A stretch of DNA of 58,775 bases from an uncultured Lachnospiraceae bacterium (lineage in GTDB: Bacteria; Bacillota; Clostridia; Lachnospirales; Lachnospiraceae), in assembly GCA_902762955.1 (NCBI GenBank), contig CACWQH010000011.1, positions 1-58,775 on the forward strand, in the 5' to 3' direction. Both the position numbers and the translations under genes were made by a program. The notes under the pieces are model-generated. The model ran no database searches and was not told the origin of the DNA. It was given only the letters and a program-made list of their open reading frames with translations. Of this stretch, positions 8,865 through 18,390 are shown piece by piece (the first letter of the stretch is position 1; every line of letters begins with the position of its first letter).

Positions 8865-9628
8865 TATCAATAATTATCCCTCTTTATAACTCTGAAAACT
8901 ACATATTGGATGCGCTTCGCTCTGCACTTATTCAGGAGGTAAAAAAGGAGATAATTGTTATAGATGACTGCTCCACGGATAAGTCACTTGAAACAGTACT
9001 TGATTATGTGAAAAATAATCATAATGTTTTAAAGGACAAAACCAGGATTATAGTCAGGAAAAATTCTGAAAATCTTGGAGTCGCAAAAACCCGTAATCTG
9101 GGTGTTGAGATAGCGAGAGGAGATTATGTGGCTTATCTTGATGCGGATGATATGTGGACAAGCGACAAGCTTAAAAGACAGATTGATTTCATTAAAGAAA
9201 AAGATGCTGATATCTGTACCGCTTCAAGAGAGATGATAGACGAAAACGGTGATAGTCTCGGGCAGATAATCGGTTTTGAAAAAGAAGAAATAACGCTTAA
9301 GGATTTAAAACGGTCAAACCATATAAACTGCTCGGCTGTCCTTGCAAAAAAAGAACTGATGAAGAAATATCCTATGAGACATGATAAGGATGCCCACGAG
9401 GACTACTATGTGTGGCTTACGGCGGTTAAGGATGGTGCAAAGGTATGTAACATAAATGAGCCGCTTCTTAAGTATCGTGATATAAAGGGCAGTAAGTCGC
9501 ATAATAAGCTTAAGGCTGCGGTTATGACCTTTAAGACATATCGGTATGCGGGTTATGGATTTATTAGGTCACTCTTTATGATGCCGGCATATATGATTAA
9601 TGGGATAAGTAAACATATGAACAAATAA
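8861..9628 (+). CDS. Family 2 glycosyltransferase (GT-A fold)
   Basis: A 255-residue GT2 enzyme. The N-terminal ISIIIPLYNSENY, the VIDDCSTD nucleotide-binding turn and the metal-binding DADD motif (YLDADDMW, about residue 96) are all present. HEDYYVWL in the second half supplies the acceptor-side catalytic acid. No membrane helix is evident, although the C-terminal RSLFMMPAYMING stretch is hydrophobic. It is coupled to the upstream gene by a 4-nt overlap and is the last gene of locus 1. It probably adds a sugar to the polymer or its linkage unit; the donor is unknown. Confidence 0.88.
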   Translation: MISIIIPLYNSENYILDALRSALIQEVKKEIIVIDDCSTDKSLETVLDYVKNNHNVLKDKTRIIVRKNSENLGVAKTRNLGVEIARGDYVAYLDADDMWTSDKLKRQIDFIKEKDADICTASREMIDENGDSLGQIIGFEKEEITLKDLKRSNHINCSAVLAKKELMKKYPMRHDKDAHEDYYVWLTAVKDGAKVCNINEPLLKYRDIKGSKSHNKLKAAVMTFKTYRYAGYGFIRSLFMMPAYMINGISKHMNK

Positions 9629-9670
9629 TGGAAGTATAAATTATATTTTTAAATTTGTTAGGTTTGTTGA

Positions 9671-9812
9671 CAAAAGTTATAACAAGATATAAAATTAAAC
9701 CAAAAGTTATAACAAGATATAACAAGTTATAAAATAGAAACAAAAGTTATAACAAGATATAACAAGTTATAAAAGAAAGCTGAAGGCTGTAACGAGCTTT
9801 AATAAGTTATAA
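9671..9812. repeat. AT-rich direct-repeat array upstream of the ATPase gene
   Basis: The block CAAAAGTTATAACAAGATAT begins at 9671, 9701 and 9741. In the last two copies it continues with AACAAGTTATAAAA, and a decayed fourth copy (GTAACGAGCTTTAATAAGTTATAA) is at about 9789-9812. Each block contains TTATAA palindromic cores. TTGACA at 9667-9672 abuts the first copy, so the array overlaps the likely promoter. It resembles iterons or a multi-site operator. Confidence 0.8.
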
Positions 9813-9845
9813 TTACCCTGTCATATAAAGGAAGGGAGGATAAAT

Positions 9846-10904
9846 ATGTCAGATAATCCATTTACGATTTCTTTTGGAATTGAGCCGACAGAATATATAT
9901 CAAGGTATTCAGAAACAAGTGAGATAATAGATACATTTACTGCTGAAAAAACTTCAAATCATGCCTATATGATTACAGGAGTAAGGGGTTCCGGCAAGAC
10001 AGTTATGCTTGCGTCGATAACAGAAAAGCTATCGGAAGAAGATGATTGGATTGTAGTAAATACAATTCCGGACACAGATATATTGCAGTCTATTGCTTCA
10101 AAGCTATATAGTATTAAAGAATTGAGGAAGAACTTTGTTGCAGCAAATTTCGATTTTTCGGCATTTGGATTAGGCGTCCATATCGAAAACGGAAATCCAA
10201 TATACGATATAGGTACTGCATTAGAATGTATGGTTGGAGAGATTGCAAAAAAAGGCAAACGTCTTTTAATATCAATAGATGAAATAATAAATAATGATTA
10301 TGTTAAAATATTTGCCGGAACATTTCAGATGCTTTTAAGACAAAAATTGCCAGTTTATCTTTTGATGACAGGCCTTTATGATAATATTTATAATTTGCAA
10401 AATGAAAAGACTTTAACATTTTTGTATCGTGCACCGAAGATTATGCTTGAACCGTTGAGTGTGAACTCAATAGCAAGGAGCTATAAAAATATTTTTAATC
10501 TTGATACGGAAACTGCACAGACAATGGGCAGGCTTACAAAAGGATATGCATTTGCTTATCAGGTGTTAGGATATCTGTTTTGGAAAAAATACGGATCAAA
10601 TTCAAAAGATGCTGATTTGAACAGTATTATTCCACAATATGATGATTATCTTGAAAATTATGTATATGAAAAAATATGGTTTGAGTTGTCAGCAAAAGAA
10701 AAAGAAATTATTGAATTGATAATAAAAAATGGCGAAATGAAAATTGCTGATATCAGAAGTGCCATAGATATTAATTCAAGTAATATGTCCGTATATCGTG
10801 AAAGATTAAAATACAAAGGTTTAGTTGATGTATCTCATTATGGCTATTTATCTCTTAAGCTTCCGAGATTTGCTGAAATAATTCAAATGAGGCTGGATTA
10901 TTGA
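9846..10904 (+). CDS. P-loop ATPase with C-terminal winged-helix domain (ORC/STAND-like)
   Basis: A 352-residue soluble protein. Walker A is GVRGSGKT at 45-52 and Walker B LLISIDEI at 140-147. A sensor-like LLMTGL segment follows, then a helical lid (about 205-275), and the C-terminal SAKEKEIIELIIKNGEMKIADIRSAI region forms a likely winged helix. This order is that of archaeal-type/Orc1-Cdc6-like ATPases found as orphan regulators. ATP use and DNA or protein binding by the tail are family-level inferences; the cellular role is unknown. The gene stands alone between locus 1 and the aspS leader, has a GGGAGG site before its ATG, and is preceded by the repeat array, which it may bind. Confidence 0.75.
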   Translation: MSDNPFTISFGIEPTEYISRYSETSEIIDTFTAEKTSNHAYMITGVRGSGKTVMLASITEKLSEEDDWIVVNTIPDTDILQSIASKLYSIKELRKNFVAANFDFSAFGLGVHIENGNPIYDIGTALECMVGEIAKKGKRLLISIDEIINNDYVKIFAGTFQMLLRQKLPVYLLMTGLYDNIYNLQNEKTLTFLYRAPKIMLEPLSVNSIARSYKNIFNLDTETAQTMGRLTKGYAFAYQVLGYLFWKKYGSNSKDADLNSIIPQYDDYLENYVYEKIWFELSAKEKEIIELIIKNGEMKIADIRSAIDINSSNMSVYRERLKYKGLVDVSHYGYLSLKLPRFAEIIQMRLDY

Positions 10905-10952
10905 TAAAAGATAAAAAAATTAGTTTAAACTTTTAAAAACTGTTTAAAACCC

Positions 10953-10981
10953 TTTACTTTTGATAAAACTTATCATATAAT
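10953..10981 (+). promoter_or_regulatory. Sigma-A promoter of the aspS-gatCAB T-box operon
   Basis: TTTACT (10953-10958), a 17-nt spacer and a perfect TATAAT (10976-10981). The spacer contains a TGATAA-AAC-TTATCA palindrome (10961-10975) that could be an operator. Confidence 0.75.
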
Positions 10982-10984
10982 ACA

Positions 10985-11330
10985 GCTAATTGTATAAGGA
11001 AAATGCGTTGACGGAGACTGCTTGTAAAAGGACATGACAGGGAATATGGTCACAGACTGAGAGCTATAACATGACACCCTACAAAAGCGGAACACTACCT
11101 GAGCAGGTATACTGAAGCCTACATCTTAGAGTTTTATCACGAGCTTGCATTAACAATATGCAAGAATATCTTTGATAATTTTTATGGCATAGGTAAGAGG
11201 TCTAGGTATATTCGGCTGACCACCGTTAAAGGTCAAGAGAGGAAGCTTTTGCTTCAATGCGGGTGGTACCGCGGATAAAATGTTTATTCGTCCCGAAGTC
11301 ATATTACTATGGCTTCGGGATATTTTATTT
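10985..11330 (+). promoter_or_regulatory. T-box leader riboswitch controlling aspS-gatCAB
   Basis: The conserved T-box GGGTGGTACCGCGG (11261-11274) sits in the antiterminator region, directly before a terminator hairpin. The upstream 270 nt can form the long stem I, including AGAGAG-type and GA-rich loop segments. T-boxes bind uncharged tRNA by a specifier codon and by the tRNA CCA end, which prevents termination. The gene content (AspRS plus amidotransferase) implies tRNA-Asp or tRNA-Asn. A segment reading AACATGACACC (about 11068-11078) holds both AAC and GAC, so I cannot settle the specifier by eye. Confidence 0.92.
11291..11328 (+). terminator. T-box intrinsic terminator
   Basis: TCCCGAAGTC (11291-11300) pairs with GGCTTCGGGA (11311-11320), with one G-U pair, followed by TATTTTATTTTT. 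It overlaps the T-box antiterminator region, as required for the switch. Confidence 0.9.
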
Positions 11331-11349
11331 TTATGATAGGAGAGAAAAA

Positions 11350-13098
11350 ATGCAACCAAATATTTACAGAGACATGACAATGGAAAATATAACAGAGGAG
11401 CTTGTGGGTAAGGATGTAAGACTTGCCGGATGGGTTGAAAATATAAGAGACCACGGTGGAGTATCCTTTGTTGACTTAAGAGATATGTACGGAGTTATGC
11501 AGGTAGTTATGAGAGATACAAGTCTACTCGACGGTATCACAAGAGAAGAGTGTATCTCGGTTAAAGGTAATATCCAGCACAGGGATGAGGATACATACAA
11601 TCCTAAAATCCCTACAGGTACAATCGAGCTTGAGGCTCATGAGGTGGATATACTCGGAAAGATTTATAAGCAGCTTCCGTTTGAGGTTACTACTTCAAAG
11701 GAGGTCAGAGAGGATGTAAGACTTAAGTATCGTTATCTTGATTTGAGAAACCGTAAGGTTAAGGATACCATGATATTCCGTTCAAAGGTTATAAGCTTCT
11801 TAAGACAGAAGATGACAGAGCTTGGATTCCTTGAGATACAGACCCCGATTCTTTGTGCTTCATCTCCTGAAGGAGCAAGAGATTATATCGTTCCTTCAAG
11901 AAGATATAAGGGTAAATTCTATGCGCTTCCGCAGGCACCTCAGCAGTATAAGCAGCTTCTTATGGTTTCGGGCTTTGATAAGTACTTTCAGATAGCGCCT
12001 TGCTTCAGAGATGAGGATGCGAGAGCTGACCGTTCACCGGGAGAGTTCTATCAGCTTGACTTCGAGATGAGCTTTGCTACACAGGAGGATGTATTTAAGG
12101 TAGGAGAGGAAGTGCTTACCGCTGCATTTAAGGAATTTGCACCAAAGGGCTATGCGGTTACCGAAGCACCATATCCGATTATAAGCTACAAGGAGGCTAT
12201 GCTTAAGTACGGTACTGATAAGCCGGATTTGCGTAATCCACTCCTTATTATAGATTTATCTGAGTTCTTTAACAGATGTACCTTTAAGCCGTTTCAGAAT
12301 AAGACCGTAAGAGCCATAAATGTTCATGCCAAGCTTTCAAAGGGACAGCATGAGAAGATGCTTAAGTTCGCAACCTCAATCGGTATGGGCGGACTTGGTT
12401 ACCTTGAGGTTTTGGAGGATGGTTCATATAAGGGACCTATAGATAAGTTTATTCCGGATGATATGAAGGGTGAGCTTAAGGAACTTGCAGGACTTAACGT
12501 TGGTGATACCATTTTCTTCATCGCAGATAATGAGAAGCAGGCATCACTCTTTGCAGGCCAGATAAGAACAGAGCTTGGAACAAGACTTGATTTGCTTGAG
12601 AAGAATGCATACCGCTTCTGTTATATAAACGACTTCCCGATGTATGAGTATGACAATGAGACCAAGAAGATTGGCTTTACGCACAATCCGTTCTCTATGC
12701 CACAGGGTGGTCTTGAAGCATTAAATGAGAAGGATCCTTTGGAGATTCTTGCATACCAGTATGATATCGTATGTAACGGTATTGAGCTTTCATCAGGTGC
12801 TGTAAGAAATCACGATATGCAGATTATGGAAAAGGCATTTGAGATAGCAGGATATGACAAAGAAGTACTTGAGGCTAAGTTCGGAGCGCTTTACAGTGCA
12901 TTCCAGTTCGGTGCACCTCCACACGCAGGTATGGCACCGGGTGTTGATCGTATGATAATGCTTCTTAAGGAAGAGGAAAATATCAGAGAGGTTATTCCGT
13001 TCCCTATGAGCGGAACAGCTCAAGATCTAATGTGTGGTGCACCAAATGAGGTTACCGAGCAGCAGCTTCGTGAGGTTCATATTAAGATAAGACAATAG
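11350..13098 (+). CDS. aspS: Aspartyl-tRNA synthetase
   Basis: A 582-residue class IIb synthetase of bacterial length. It has an N-terminal OB-fold anticodon-binding domain (about 1-110), class II motif 2 around [15 protein letters not shown], a bacterial GAD insert (about 290-420), and motif 3 in [13 protein letters not shown] followed by IPFP. It charges tRNA-Asp. Because GatCAB is encoded in the same operon, it may be the non-discriminating kind that also makes Asp-tRNA-Asn (inference). The frame is open back to 11257, inside the T-box, but the true start is the ATG at 11350, with AGGAG at 11338-11342. Expression is governed by the T-box. Confidence 0.97.
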   Translation: MQPNIYRDMTMENITEELVGKDVRLAGWVENIRDHGGVSFVDLRDMYGVMQVVMRDTSLLDGITREECISVKGNIQHRDEDTYNPKIPTGTIELEAHEVDILGKIYKQLPFEVTTSKEVREDVRLKYRYLDLRNRKVKDTMIFRSKVISFLRQKMTELGFLEIQTPILCASSPEGARDYIVPSRRYKGKFYALPQAPQQYKQLLMVSGFDKYFQIAPCFRDEDARADRSPGEFYQLDFEMSFATQEDVFKVGEEVLTAAFKEFAPKGYAVTEAPYPIISYKEAMLKYGTDKPDLRNPLLIIDLSEFFNRCTFKPFQNKTVRAINVHAKLSKGQHEKMLKFATSIGMGGLGYLEVLEDGSYKGPIDKFIPDDMKGELKELAGLNVGDTIFFIADNEKQASLFAGQIRTELGTRLDLLEKNAYRFCYINDFPMYEYDNETKKIGFTHNPFSMPQGGLEALNEKDPLEILAYQYDIVCNGIELSSGAVRNHDMQIMEKAFEIAGYDKEVLEAKFGALYSAFQFGAPPHAGMAPGVDRMIMLLKEEENIREVIPFPMSGTAQDLMCGAPNEVTEQQLREVHIKIRQ

Positions 13099-13120
13099 GT
13101 GTATAGAAACGAGGTTTAAA

Positions 13121-13408
13121 ATGGTTATTACAGACGAAACAATTGATTATGTTGGAATCCTTGCCAAGCTTGAGCTTTCCGATGAGGAAAAGGAACAGGC
13201 AAAAAAGGATATGTCTAATATGCTTGATTATGTCGGCAAATTAGATGAGCTTGATACAGACAATGTAGAGGCGATGAGCCATGCGTTCCCTATAAGCAAT
13301 GTATTTAGGGAGGACGTGGTTACTAATGGCGATGACAGAGAAAATATGCTTGCCAATGCACCTGAGGAGCGTAACGGATGCTATGACGTTCCCAAGACAT
13401 TTGATTAG
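13121..13408 (+). CDS. gatC: Asp/Glu-tRNA amidotransferase subunit C
   Basis: A 95-residue GatC with the typical start [22 protein letters not shown] and the C-terminal belt region LRE-like NVFREDVV. It wraps around GatA and GatB to stabilise the GatCAB complex, which amidates misacylated Asp-tRNA-Asn and/or Glu-tRNA-Gln. It lies 22 nt after aspS and only 12 nt before the gatA start. Its ribosome binding site (ACGAGG) is modest. Confidence 0.95.
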   Translation: MVITDETIDYVGILAKLELSDEEKEQAKKDMSNMLDYVGKLDELDTDNVEAMSHAFPISNVFREDVVTNGDDRENMLANAPEERNGCYDVPKTFD

Positions 13409-13420
13409 GAGGTGGCTTTT

Positions 13421-14890
13421 GTGGATTTGATGAGTTTGACAGCAGTAGAGCTTGGACAGAAGATAAAGAATAAAGAAGTTACAGTTAAAGAAGCCGTAGA
13501 AGAAAGCCTCCGCAGAATTGAAAGCATAGAAAAGGATGTTAACTCCTTTGTAACCGTTGATAAGGAAGGCGCTTTAAAGCAGGCAGAAGAAATCCAGAAG
13601 AAGATTGATGCAGGTGAGCTTAACGGCCCTCTTGCCGGTGTACCGGTTGCGATTAAGGACAATATGTGTACCAAAGGCCTTCTTACTACATGTTCTTCAA
13701 AAATACTCGGTAATTTCGTACCGACATATACCGCTACAGCAGTTGAAAAGCTTATGGAAGCAGGTGCGGTTATAATCGGAAAAACCAATATGGATGAGTT
13801 TGCGATGGGAAGTACATCAGAGACTTCGTATTTTGGTGCTACTAAGAACCCTTGGGATTTGGACAGGGTACCGGGAGGTTCATCAGGTGGTTCTGCGGCA
13901 GCAGTTGCATCTGAAGAGGTACCGTTTGCACTCGGTTCCGATACAGGTGGTTCCATAAGACAGCCGGCATCCTTTTGCGGTGTAACAGGTATCAAGCCGA
14001 CCTACGGAAGAGTATCCCGTTACGGACTTATTGCTTATGGTTCATCTCTTGATCAGATTGGACCTATAGCAAAGGATGTAAGAGACTGTGCAACTATTTT
14101 AGAGATTATATGTCAGCATGATGATAAGGATTCGACTTCTTATAAGGATGCTGCATCTGATTTTACATCTGCACTTGTTGATGATGTAAAGGGAATGAAG
14201 ATAGGTATTCCGAGTGATTATCTTGCAGAGGGTATAGATACTGAAGTTAAGGATGCGGTGCTTGCTGCTGCAAAGGTGCTCGAAGAAAAGGGCGCTGTAG
14301 TTGAAGAGTTTTCACTTGGCATGGTTGATTATGCAATCCCCGCATATTATATAATTGCATCAGCGGAGGCATCTTCAAATCTTGAAAGATTTGACGGTGT
14401 TAAATACGGTTACAGAACCGCTGATTATACGGACTTGCATAATATGTATAAAAAGACACGTTCAGAAGGCTTTGGAGCAGAGGTTAAGCGTAGAATTATG
14501 CTTGGTTCATTTGTACTTAGCTCCGGTTATTATGATGCTTATTATGTCAAGGCACTTAAGACCAAGGCTCTTATCAAAAAAGCCTTTGACGATGCATTTG
14601 CAAAGTATGATGTAATACTCGGACCGGTTGCACCTACAACCGCATTAAAATGTGGCGAGTCCTTAAGTGATCCGATTAAAATGTACCTCGGGGATATATA
14701 TACGGTATCCGTTAATCTTGCCGGACTTCCGGGTATATCACTTCCTTGCGGATATGATAAGAACGGACTTCCAATCGGTCTTCAGCTTCTGGGACAGACC
14801 TTTGATGAAAAGAGTATCTTAAGAGCCGCTTATGCTTACGAGCAAAGTCGAAGCTACAAGAGATCTCCGATTGCGGAAAGGGGGCTTTAG
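13421..14890 (+). CDS. gatA: Asp/Glu-tRNA amidotransferase subunit A
   Basis: A 489-residue amidase-signature enzyme that releases ammonia from glutamine for the transamidation. Its Ser-cisSer-Lys triad is visible: Lys in VAIKDNMC, Ser in PGGSSGGSAAAVAS and the nucleophile in GSDTGGSIRQPASFCG. I set the start at the GTG at 13421, eight bases after AGGAGG (13407-13412). The frame also contains a GTG at 13412 that overlaps this ribosome binding site and an ATG at 13430 that is too far from it. It is coupled to gatC and lies 6 nt before gatB. Confidence 0.96.
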   Translation: MDLMSLTAVELGQKIKNKEVTVKEAVEESLRRIESIEKDVNSFVTVDKEGALKQAEEIQKKIDAGELNGPLAGVPVAIKDNMCTKGLLTTCSSKILGNFVPTYTATAVEKLMEAGAVIIGKTNMDEFAMGSTSETSYFGATKNPWDLDRVPGGSSGGSAAAVASEEVPFALGSDTGGSIRQPASFCGVTGIKPTYGRVSRYGLIAYGSSLDQIGPIAKDVRDCATILEIICQHDDKDSTSYKDAASDFTSALVDDVKGMKIGIPSDYLAEGIDTEVKDAVLAAAKVLEEKGAVVEEFSLGMVDYAIPAYYIIASAEASSNLERFDGVKYGYRTADYTDLHNMYKKTRSEGFGAEVKRRIMLGSFVLSSGYYDAYYVKALKTKALIKKAFDDAFAKYDVILGPVAPTTALKCGESLSDPIKMYLGDIYTVSVNLAGLPGISLPCGYDKNGLPIGLQLLGQTFDEKSILRAAYAYEQSRSYKRSPIAERGL

Positions 14891-14896
14891 AATATT

Positions 14897-16333
14897 ATGG
14901 AAAAGACATATGAAACCGTGATAGGACTTGAAGTCCATGTAGAGCTTGCAACCAAGACCAAGATATTCTGCGGCTGTTCAACCGAATTCGGTGGAGAGCC
15001 GAATACACACACCTGCCCTGTATGTACCGGTATGCCGGGATCACTTCCTGTGTTAAATAAGGCAGTGCTTGAAAAGGCAGTTGCGGTTGGTCTTGCAACT
15101 AATTGTAATATAACCAGAAAGGGTAAATTTGACAGAAAGAATTATTTCTATCCTGATAACCCACAGAACTATCAGATTTCACAGCTTTATTTCCCGATAT
15201 GCCGTGACGGTAAGGTTGAGATAGATGTGGATGGGGAGAAGAAATTTGTAAGAATACATGAGATTCACATGGAGGAGGATGCAGGTAAACTGGTACACGA
15301 TTCATTTACCGATACCTCACTTGTAGACTATAACCGTTCAGGTGTGCCTCTTATAGAGATAGTTTCAGAGCCTGACATGCGCTCTGCGGATGAGGTTATA
15401 GCATACCTTGATAAGCTAAGACTTATAATCCAGTACTTAGGTGCTTCGGATTGTAAGCTCAATGAGGGTTCCATGAGAGCGGATGTAAATCTTTCGATAA
15501 GGGAAGCCGGTTCTGAAAAGTTCGGAACAAGAACAGAGATGAAGAACCTCAATTCCTTTAAGGCGATTGCGAGAGCAATTGAAAATGAAAGAGAACGTCA
15601 GATAGATATAATCGAATCCGGTGAAAAGGTAATTCAGGAGACCAGAAGATGGGATGACGAAAAGGGGTATTCATACGCTATGCGTTCCAAGGAGGACGCA
15701 CAGGATTACAGATATTTCCCTGATCCTGACCTTGTTCCGATTATCGTGGATGATGAATTTTTGGATACTATAAAGAGACGTCAGCCGGAGCTTCGCGATG
15801 AAAAGAGAATTCGTTACAAGGATGAGTTTAACATCCCTGAATACGATATAGATATAATAACCAACTCCAAGAAAATGGCGGATATATTTGAAGAAACCAT
15901 AGCTCTTGGTGCAGAGCCTAAAAAGGTTTCCAACTGGCTTATGGTTGAGACCATGAGACTTATGAAGGAGCATGATAAGGATGCAGATGACTTAAGCTTC
16001 TCGGCTAAAAATCTTGCAACACTTATCGATATGGTTGATAAGAAGGTTATTAACGGTTCAGTTGCCAAGGAGGTTTTCGAAAAGATATTTACGGATGATA
16101 TCGATCCGGAAAAATATGTCGAAGAAAACGGACTTAAGACCGTAAATGATGAGGGTGCGCTTACCAAGACTATTGAAGAGATAGTTGCTGCCAATCCGAA
16201 GTCCGTCGAGGATTACAAGAGCGGTAAGGAAAAGGCTATCGGCTTCTTAGTCGGACAGACCATGAAGGCTATGAAGGGTAAGGCAGACCCGGGAGAGGTA
16301 AACAGAATCTTAAAGGAGATACTTTCAAAATAG
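14897..16333 (+). CDS. gatB: Asp/Glu-tRNA amidotransferase subunit B
   Basis: A 478-residue GatB of standard length. The kinase/amidotransferase domain opens with ETVIGLEVHVELATKTKIFCGC, and its zinc ligands are CGCS and THTCPVCTG. PDNPQNYQISQ and MRADVNLSIR are also diagnostic. The tRNA-binding helical and YqeY-type tail fills the last 150 residues, ending GEVNRILKE. It phosphorylates and amidates the misacylated tRNA. The spacing to gatA (6 nt) and rfbB (10 nt) suggests that T-box control may extend weakly into the dTDP-sugar genes. Confidence 0.96.
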   Translation: MEKTYETVIGLEVHVELATKTKIFCGCSTEFGGEPNTHTCPVCTGMPGSLPVLNKAVLEKAVAVGLATNCNITRKGKFDRKNYFYPDNPQNYQISQLYFPICRDGKVEIDVDGEKKFVRIHEIHMEEDAGKLVHDSFTDTSLVDYNRSGVPLIEIVSEPDMRSADEVIAYLDKLRLIIQYLGASDCKLNEGSMRADVNLSIREAGSEKFGTRTEMKNLNSFKAIARAIENERERQIDIIESGEKVIQETRRWDDEKGYSYAMRSKEDAQDYRYFPDPDLVPIIVDDEFLDTIKRRQPELRDEKRIRYKDEFNIPEYDIDIITNSKKMADIFEETIALGAEPKKVSNWLMVETMRLMKEHDKDADDLSFSAKNLATLIDMVDKKVINGSVAKEVFEKIFTDDIDPEKYVEENGLKTVNDEGALTKTIEEIVAANPKSVEDYKSGKEKAIGFLVGQTMKAMKGKADPGEVNRILKEILSK

Positions 16334-16343
16334 GAGGAAAAAT

Positions 16344-17429
16344 ATGAGAACATATCTTGTAACAGGCGGAGCCGGATTTATCGGTTCAAATTACATTCAT
16401 TACATGTTTAAGAAGTATGATAATGAAATCAGAATCATCAATGTTGACGCACTTACTTATGCAGGTAATCTTGAAAACCTTAAGGACATCGAGAACAGAG
16501 ATAACTATACATTTGTAAAGGCAAATATCTGCGATAAGGATGCTATAGCTAAGATATTTGCAGAAAATGATATCGACAGGGTAGTACATTTTGCTGCTGA
16601 GTCACATGTTGACAGAAGTATTAAAAATCCGGAGGTTTTTGTTCAGACAAATGTACTTGGAACTGCTGTTATGTTAAACTGTGCCAAGGCTGCATGGGAG
16701 CTCCCTGAGGGCGGCTTTAAGGAAGGAAAGAAGTTCCTTCATGTATCAACGGATGAGGTTTACGGCTCACTTCCTGATGATGACAATGCATTTTTCTATG
16801 AGACAACTCCTTATGATCCGCATAGTCCATACTCGGCAAGTAAAGCATCATCGGATATGCTTGTAAAGGCATATATGGATACCTATAAGTTCCCTGCCAA
16901 TATAACAAACTGCAGCAATAACTATGGACCTTACCAGTTCCCGGAGAAGCTTATACCTCTTATAATTAACAATGCACTTCAGGGTAAGAAGCTTCCTGTA
17001 TATGGTGACGGTAAAAATGTTCGTGACTGGTTATTTGTAGAAGACCATGCAAAGGCAATCGATATGGTTCAGGAGCAGGGAAGACTTTTTGAAAGCTACA
17101 ATATCGGTGGACACAACGAAAAGCAGAATATTGAGATTATCAATATCATCATAGACACACTTCAGGAGATGCTTCCTGACGGTGATCCGAGAAAGCAGCT
17201 TGTATCAAAGGATTTGATTACTTATGTTGAGGACAGAAAGGGACATGACAGAAGATACGCTATAGCTCCAGACAAGATTAAGGCAGAGATAGGCTGGTAT
17301 CCTGAAACCATGTTTGCAGAGGGTATCAAAAAGACTATCGCCTGGTTCTTTGAGCATGAGGATTGGATGAAAAATGTAACAAGCGGCGACTATCAGAAGT
17401 ACTATGAGGATATGTACGCAGGGAAATAA
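16344..17429 (+). CDS. rfbB: dTDP-glucose 4,6-dehydratase
   Basis: A 361-residue extended SDR. It shows the cofactor loop TGGAGFIG at residues 7-14, the VHFAAESHVDRSI motif characteristic of RmlB/RfbB, STDEVYGSL, and the catalytic YSASK. It converts dTDP-glucose to dTDP-4-keto-6-deoxyglucose, the second step of dTDP-L-rhamnose synthesis. TAGGAGG provides a strong ribosome binding site only 10 nt after gatB, so it is transcriptionally linked to the translation operon. rfbA follows after a hairpin. rfbC lies 22 kb away at the head of polysaccharide locus 2. Confidence 0.95.
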   Translation: MRTYLVTGGAGFIGSNYIHYMFKKYDNEIRIINVDALTYAGNLENLKDIENRDNYTFVKANICDKDAIAKIFAENDIDRVVHFAAESHVDRSIKNPEVFVQTNVLGTAVMLNCAKAAWELPEGGFKEGKKFLHVSTDEVYGSLPDDDNAFFYETTPYDPHSPYSASKASSDMLVKAYMDTYKFPANITNCSNNYGPYQFPEKLIPLIINNALQGKKLPVYGDGKNVRDWLFVEDHAKAIDMVQEQGRLFESYNIGGHNEKQNIEIINIIIDTLQEMLPDGDPRKQLVSKDLITYVEDRKGHDRRYAIAPDKIKAEIGWYPETMFAEGIKKTIAWFFEHEDWMKNVTSGDYQKYYEDMYAGK

Positions 17430-17441
17430 TTAAGATGAATT

Positions 17442-17473
17442 TAAACAGGTTTGTGATTACGCAAGCCTGTTTA
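17442..17473 (+). terminator. Hairpin between rfbB and rfbA
   Basis: TAAACAGGTTTGTG (17442-17455), loop ATTA, CGCAAGCCTGTTTA (17460-17473), followed by GTTTGTTT. The long stem has two wobble pairs and a weak U-tract. It is probably a partial terminator or processing site within the operon. Confidence 0.6.
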
Positions 17474-17505
17474 GTTTGTTTAGAACGATAGGAAGGAGAT
17501 TGATC

Positions 17506-18375
17506 ATGAAAGGAATAATTTTAGCAGGTGGTTCAGGTACAAGACTTTATCCGCTTACAAAAGCAGTTTCAAAGCAGATAATGCCTGTATATGACAAACC
17601 GATGATTTACTATCCGCTTTCTACTCTTATGCTTGCAGGTATAAGAGAGGTACTTATTATATCAACACCAAGAGATTTACCTACCTTTGAAGAACTTTTC
17701 GGAGACGGTTCACAGCTTGGTATGAAGTTTTCATACAAGGTTCAGGAGACTCCGAGAGGACTTGCGGATGCATTTATAATCGGTGAAGAGTTTATCGGTT
17801 CTGACAGTGTGGCACTTGTTCTTGGAGACAATATATTCTACGGACAGAGCTTCTCAAAGGTTTTAAAAAATGCTGCAACCAGAGAGAAGGGCGCTACAAT
17901 TTTCGGTTACTATGTAAAGGATCCGAGAGAGTACGGCGTAGTAGAATTTGATGAAAACGGTAAGGCTTTATCTATAGAGGAAAAGCCTGAGCATCCAAAG
18001 TCAAACTATGCGGTACCGGGACTTTATTTCTACGATAATGATGTGGTTGAGATAGCTAAAAATGTTAAGCCTTCAGCAAGAGGCGAGATTGAGATTACAA
18101 GTGTAAACAATGTTTATCTTGAAAGAGGCGACCTTATGGTGGAAACCTTAGGACGTGGATTTGCATGGCTTGATACCGGAAATCATGATATGCTTCTTGA
18201 TGCCGCAGACTTTGTAGCAGCATTTCAGAAGCGTCAGGGTATGTACATTTCCTGTATAGAAGAGATTGCATTTAGACGTGGTTTCATAGATAAAGAGCAG
18301 CTTCTTAAGCTTGCCGAGCCTCTTATGAAGACAGCATACGGACAATACCTTGTGGATGTAGCCAACGGACTGTAG
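17506..18375 (+). CDS. rfbA: Glucose-1-phosphate thymidylyltransferase
   Basis: A 289-residue RmlA/RfbA. The nucleotide-binding loop is [13 protein letters not shown] at the N-terminus, with [26 protein letters not shown] and [20 protein letters not shown], all diagnostic for the dTTP-using family. It makes dTDP-glucose, the first step towards dTDP-rhamnose. The frame runs back to 17476, but the ATG at 17506, with AAGGAG at 17493-17498, is the real start. The phosphohexomutase at 26993-28720 could supply its glucose-1-phosphate. The gene ends just before giant hairpin B. Confidence 0.96.
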   Translation: MKGIILAGGSGTRLYPLTKAVSKQIMPVYDKPMIYYPLSTLMLAGIREVLIISTPRDLPTFEELFGDGSQLGMKFSYKVQETPRGLADAFIIGEEFIGSDSVALVLGDNIFYGQSFSKVLKNAATREKGATIFGYYVKDPREYGVVEFDENGKALSIEEKPEHPKSNYAVPGLYFYDNDVVEIAKNVKPSARGEIEITSVNNVYLERGDLMVETLGRGFAWLDTGNHDMLLDAADFVAAFQKRQGMYISCIEEIAFRRGFIDKEQLLKLAEPLMKTAYGQYLVDVANGL

Positions 18376-18390
18376 AATTCCACTTTACAT

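Noticed and set aside
9671-9773. CRISPR-like array
   Set aside because: The repeats are AT-rich and nearly adjoining, with no unique spacers of even length and no cas genes.
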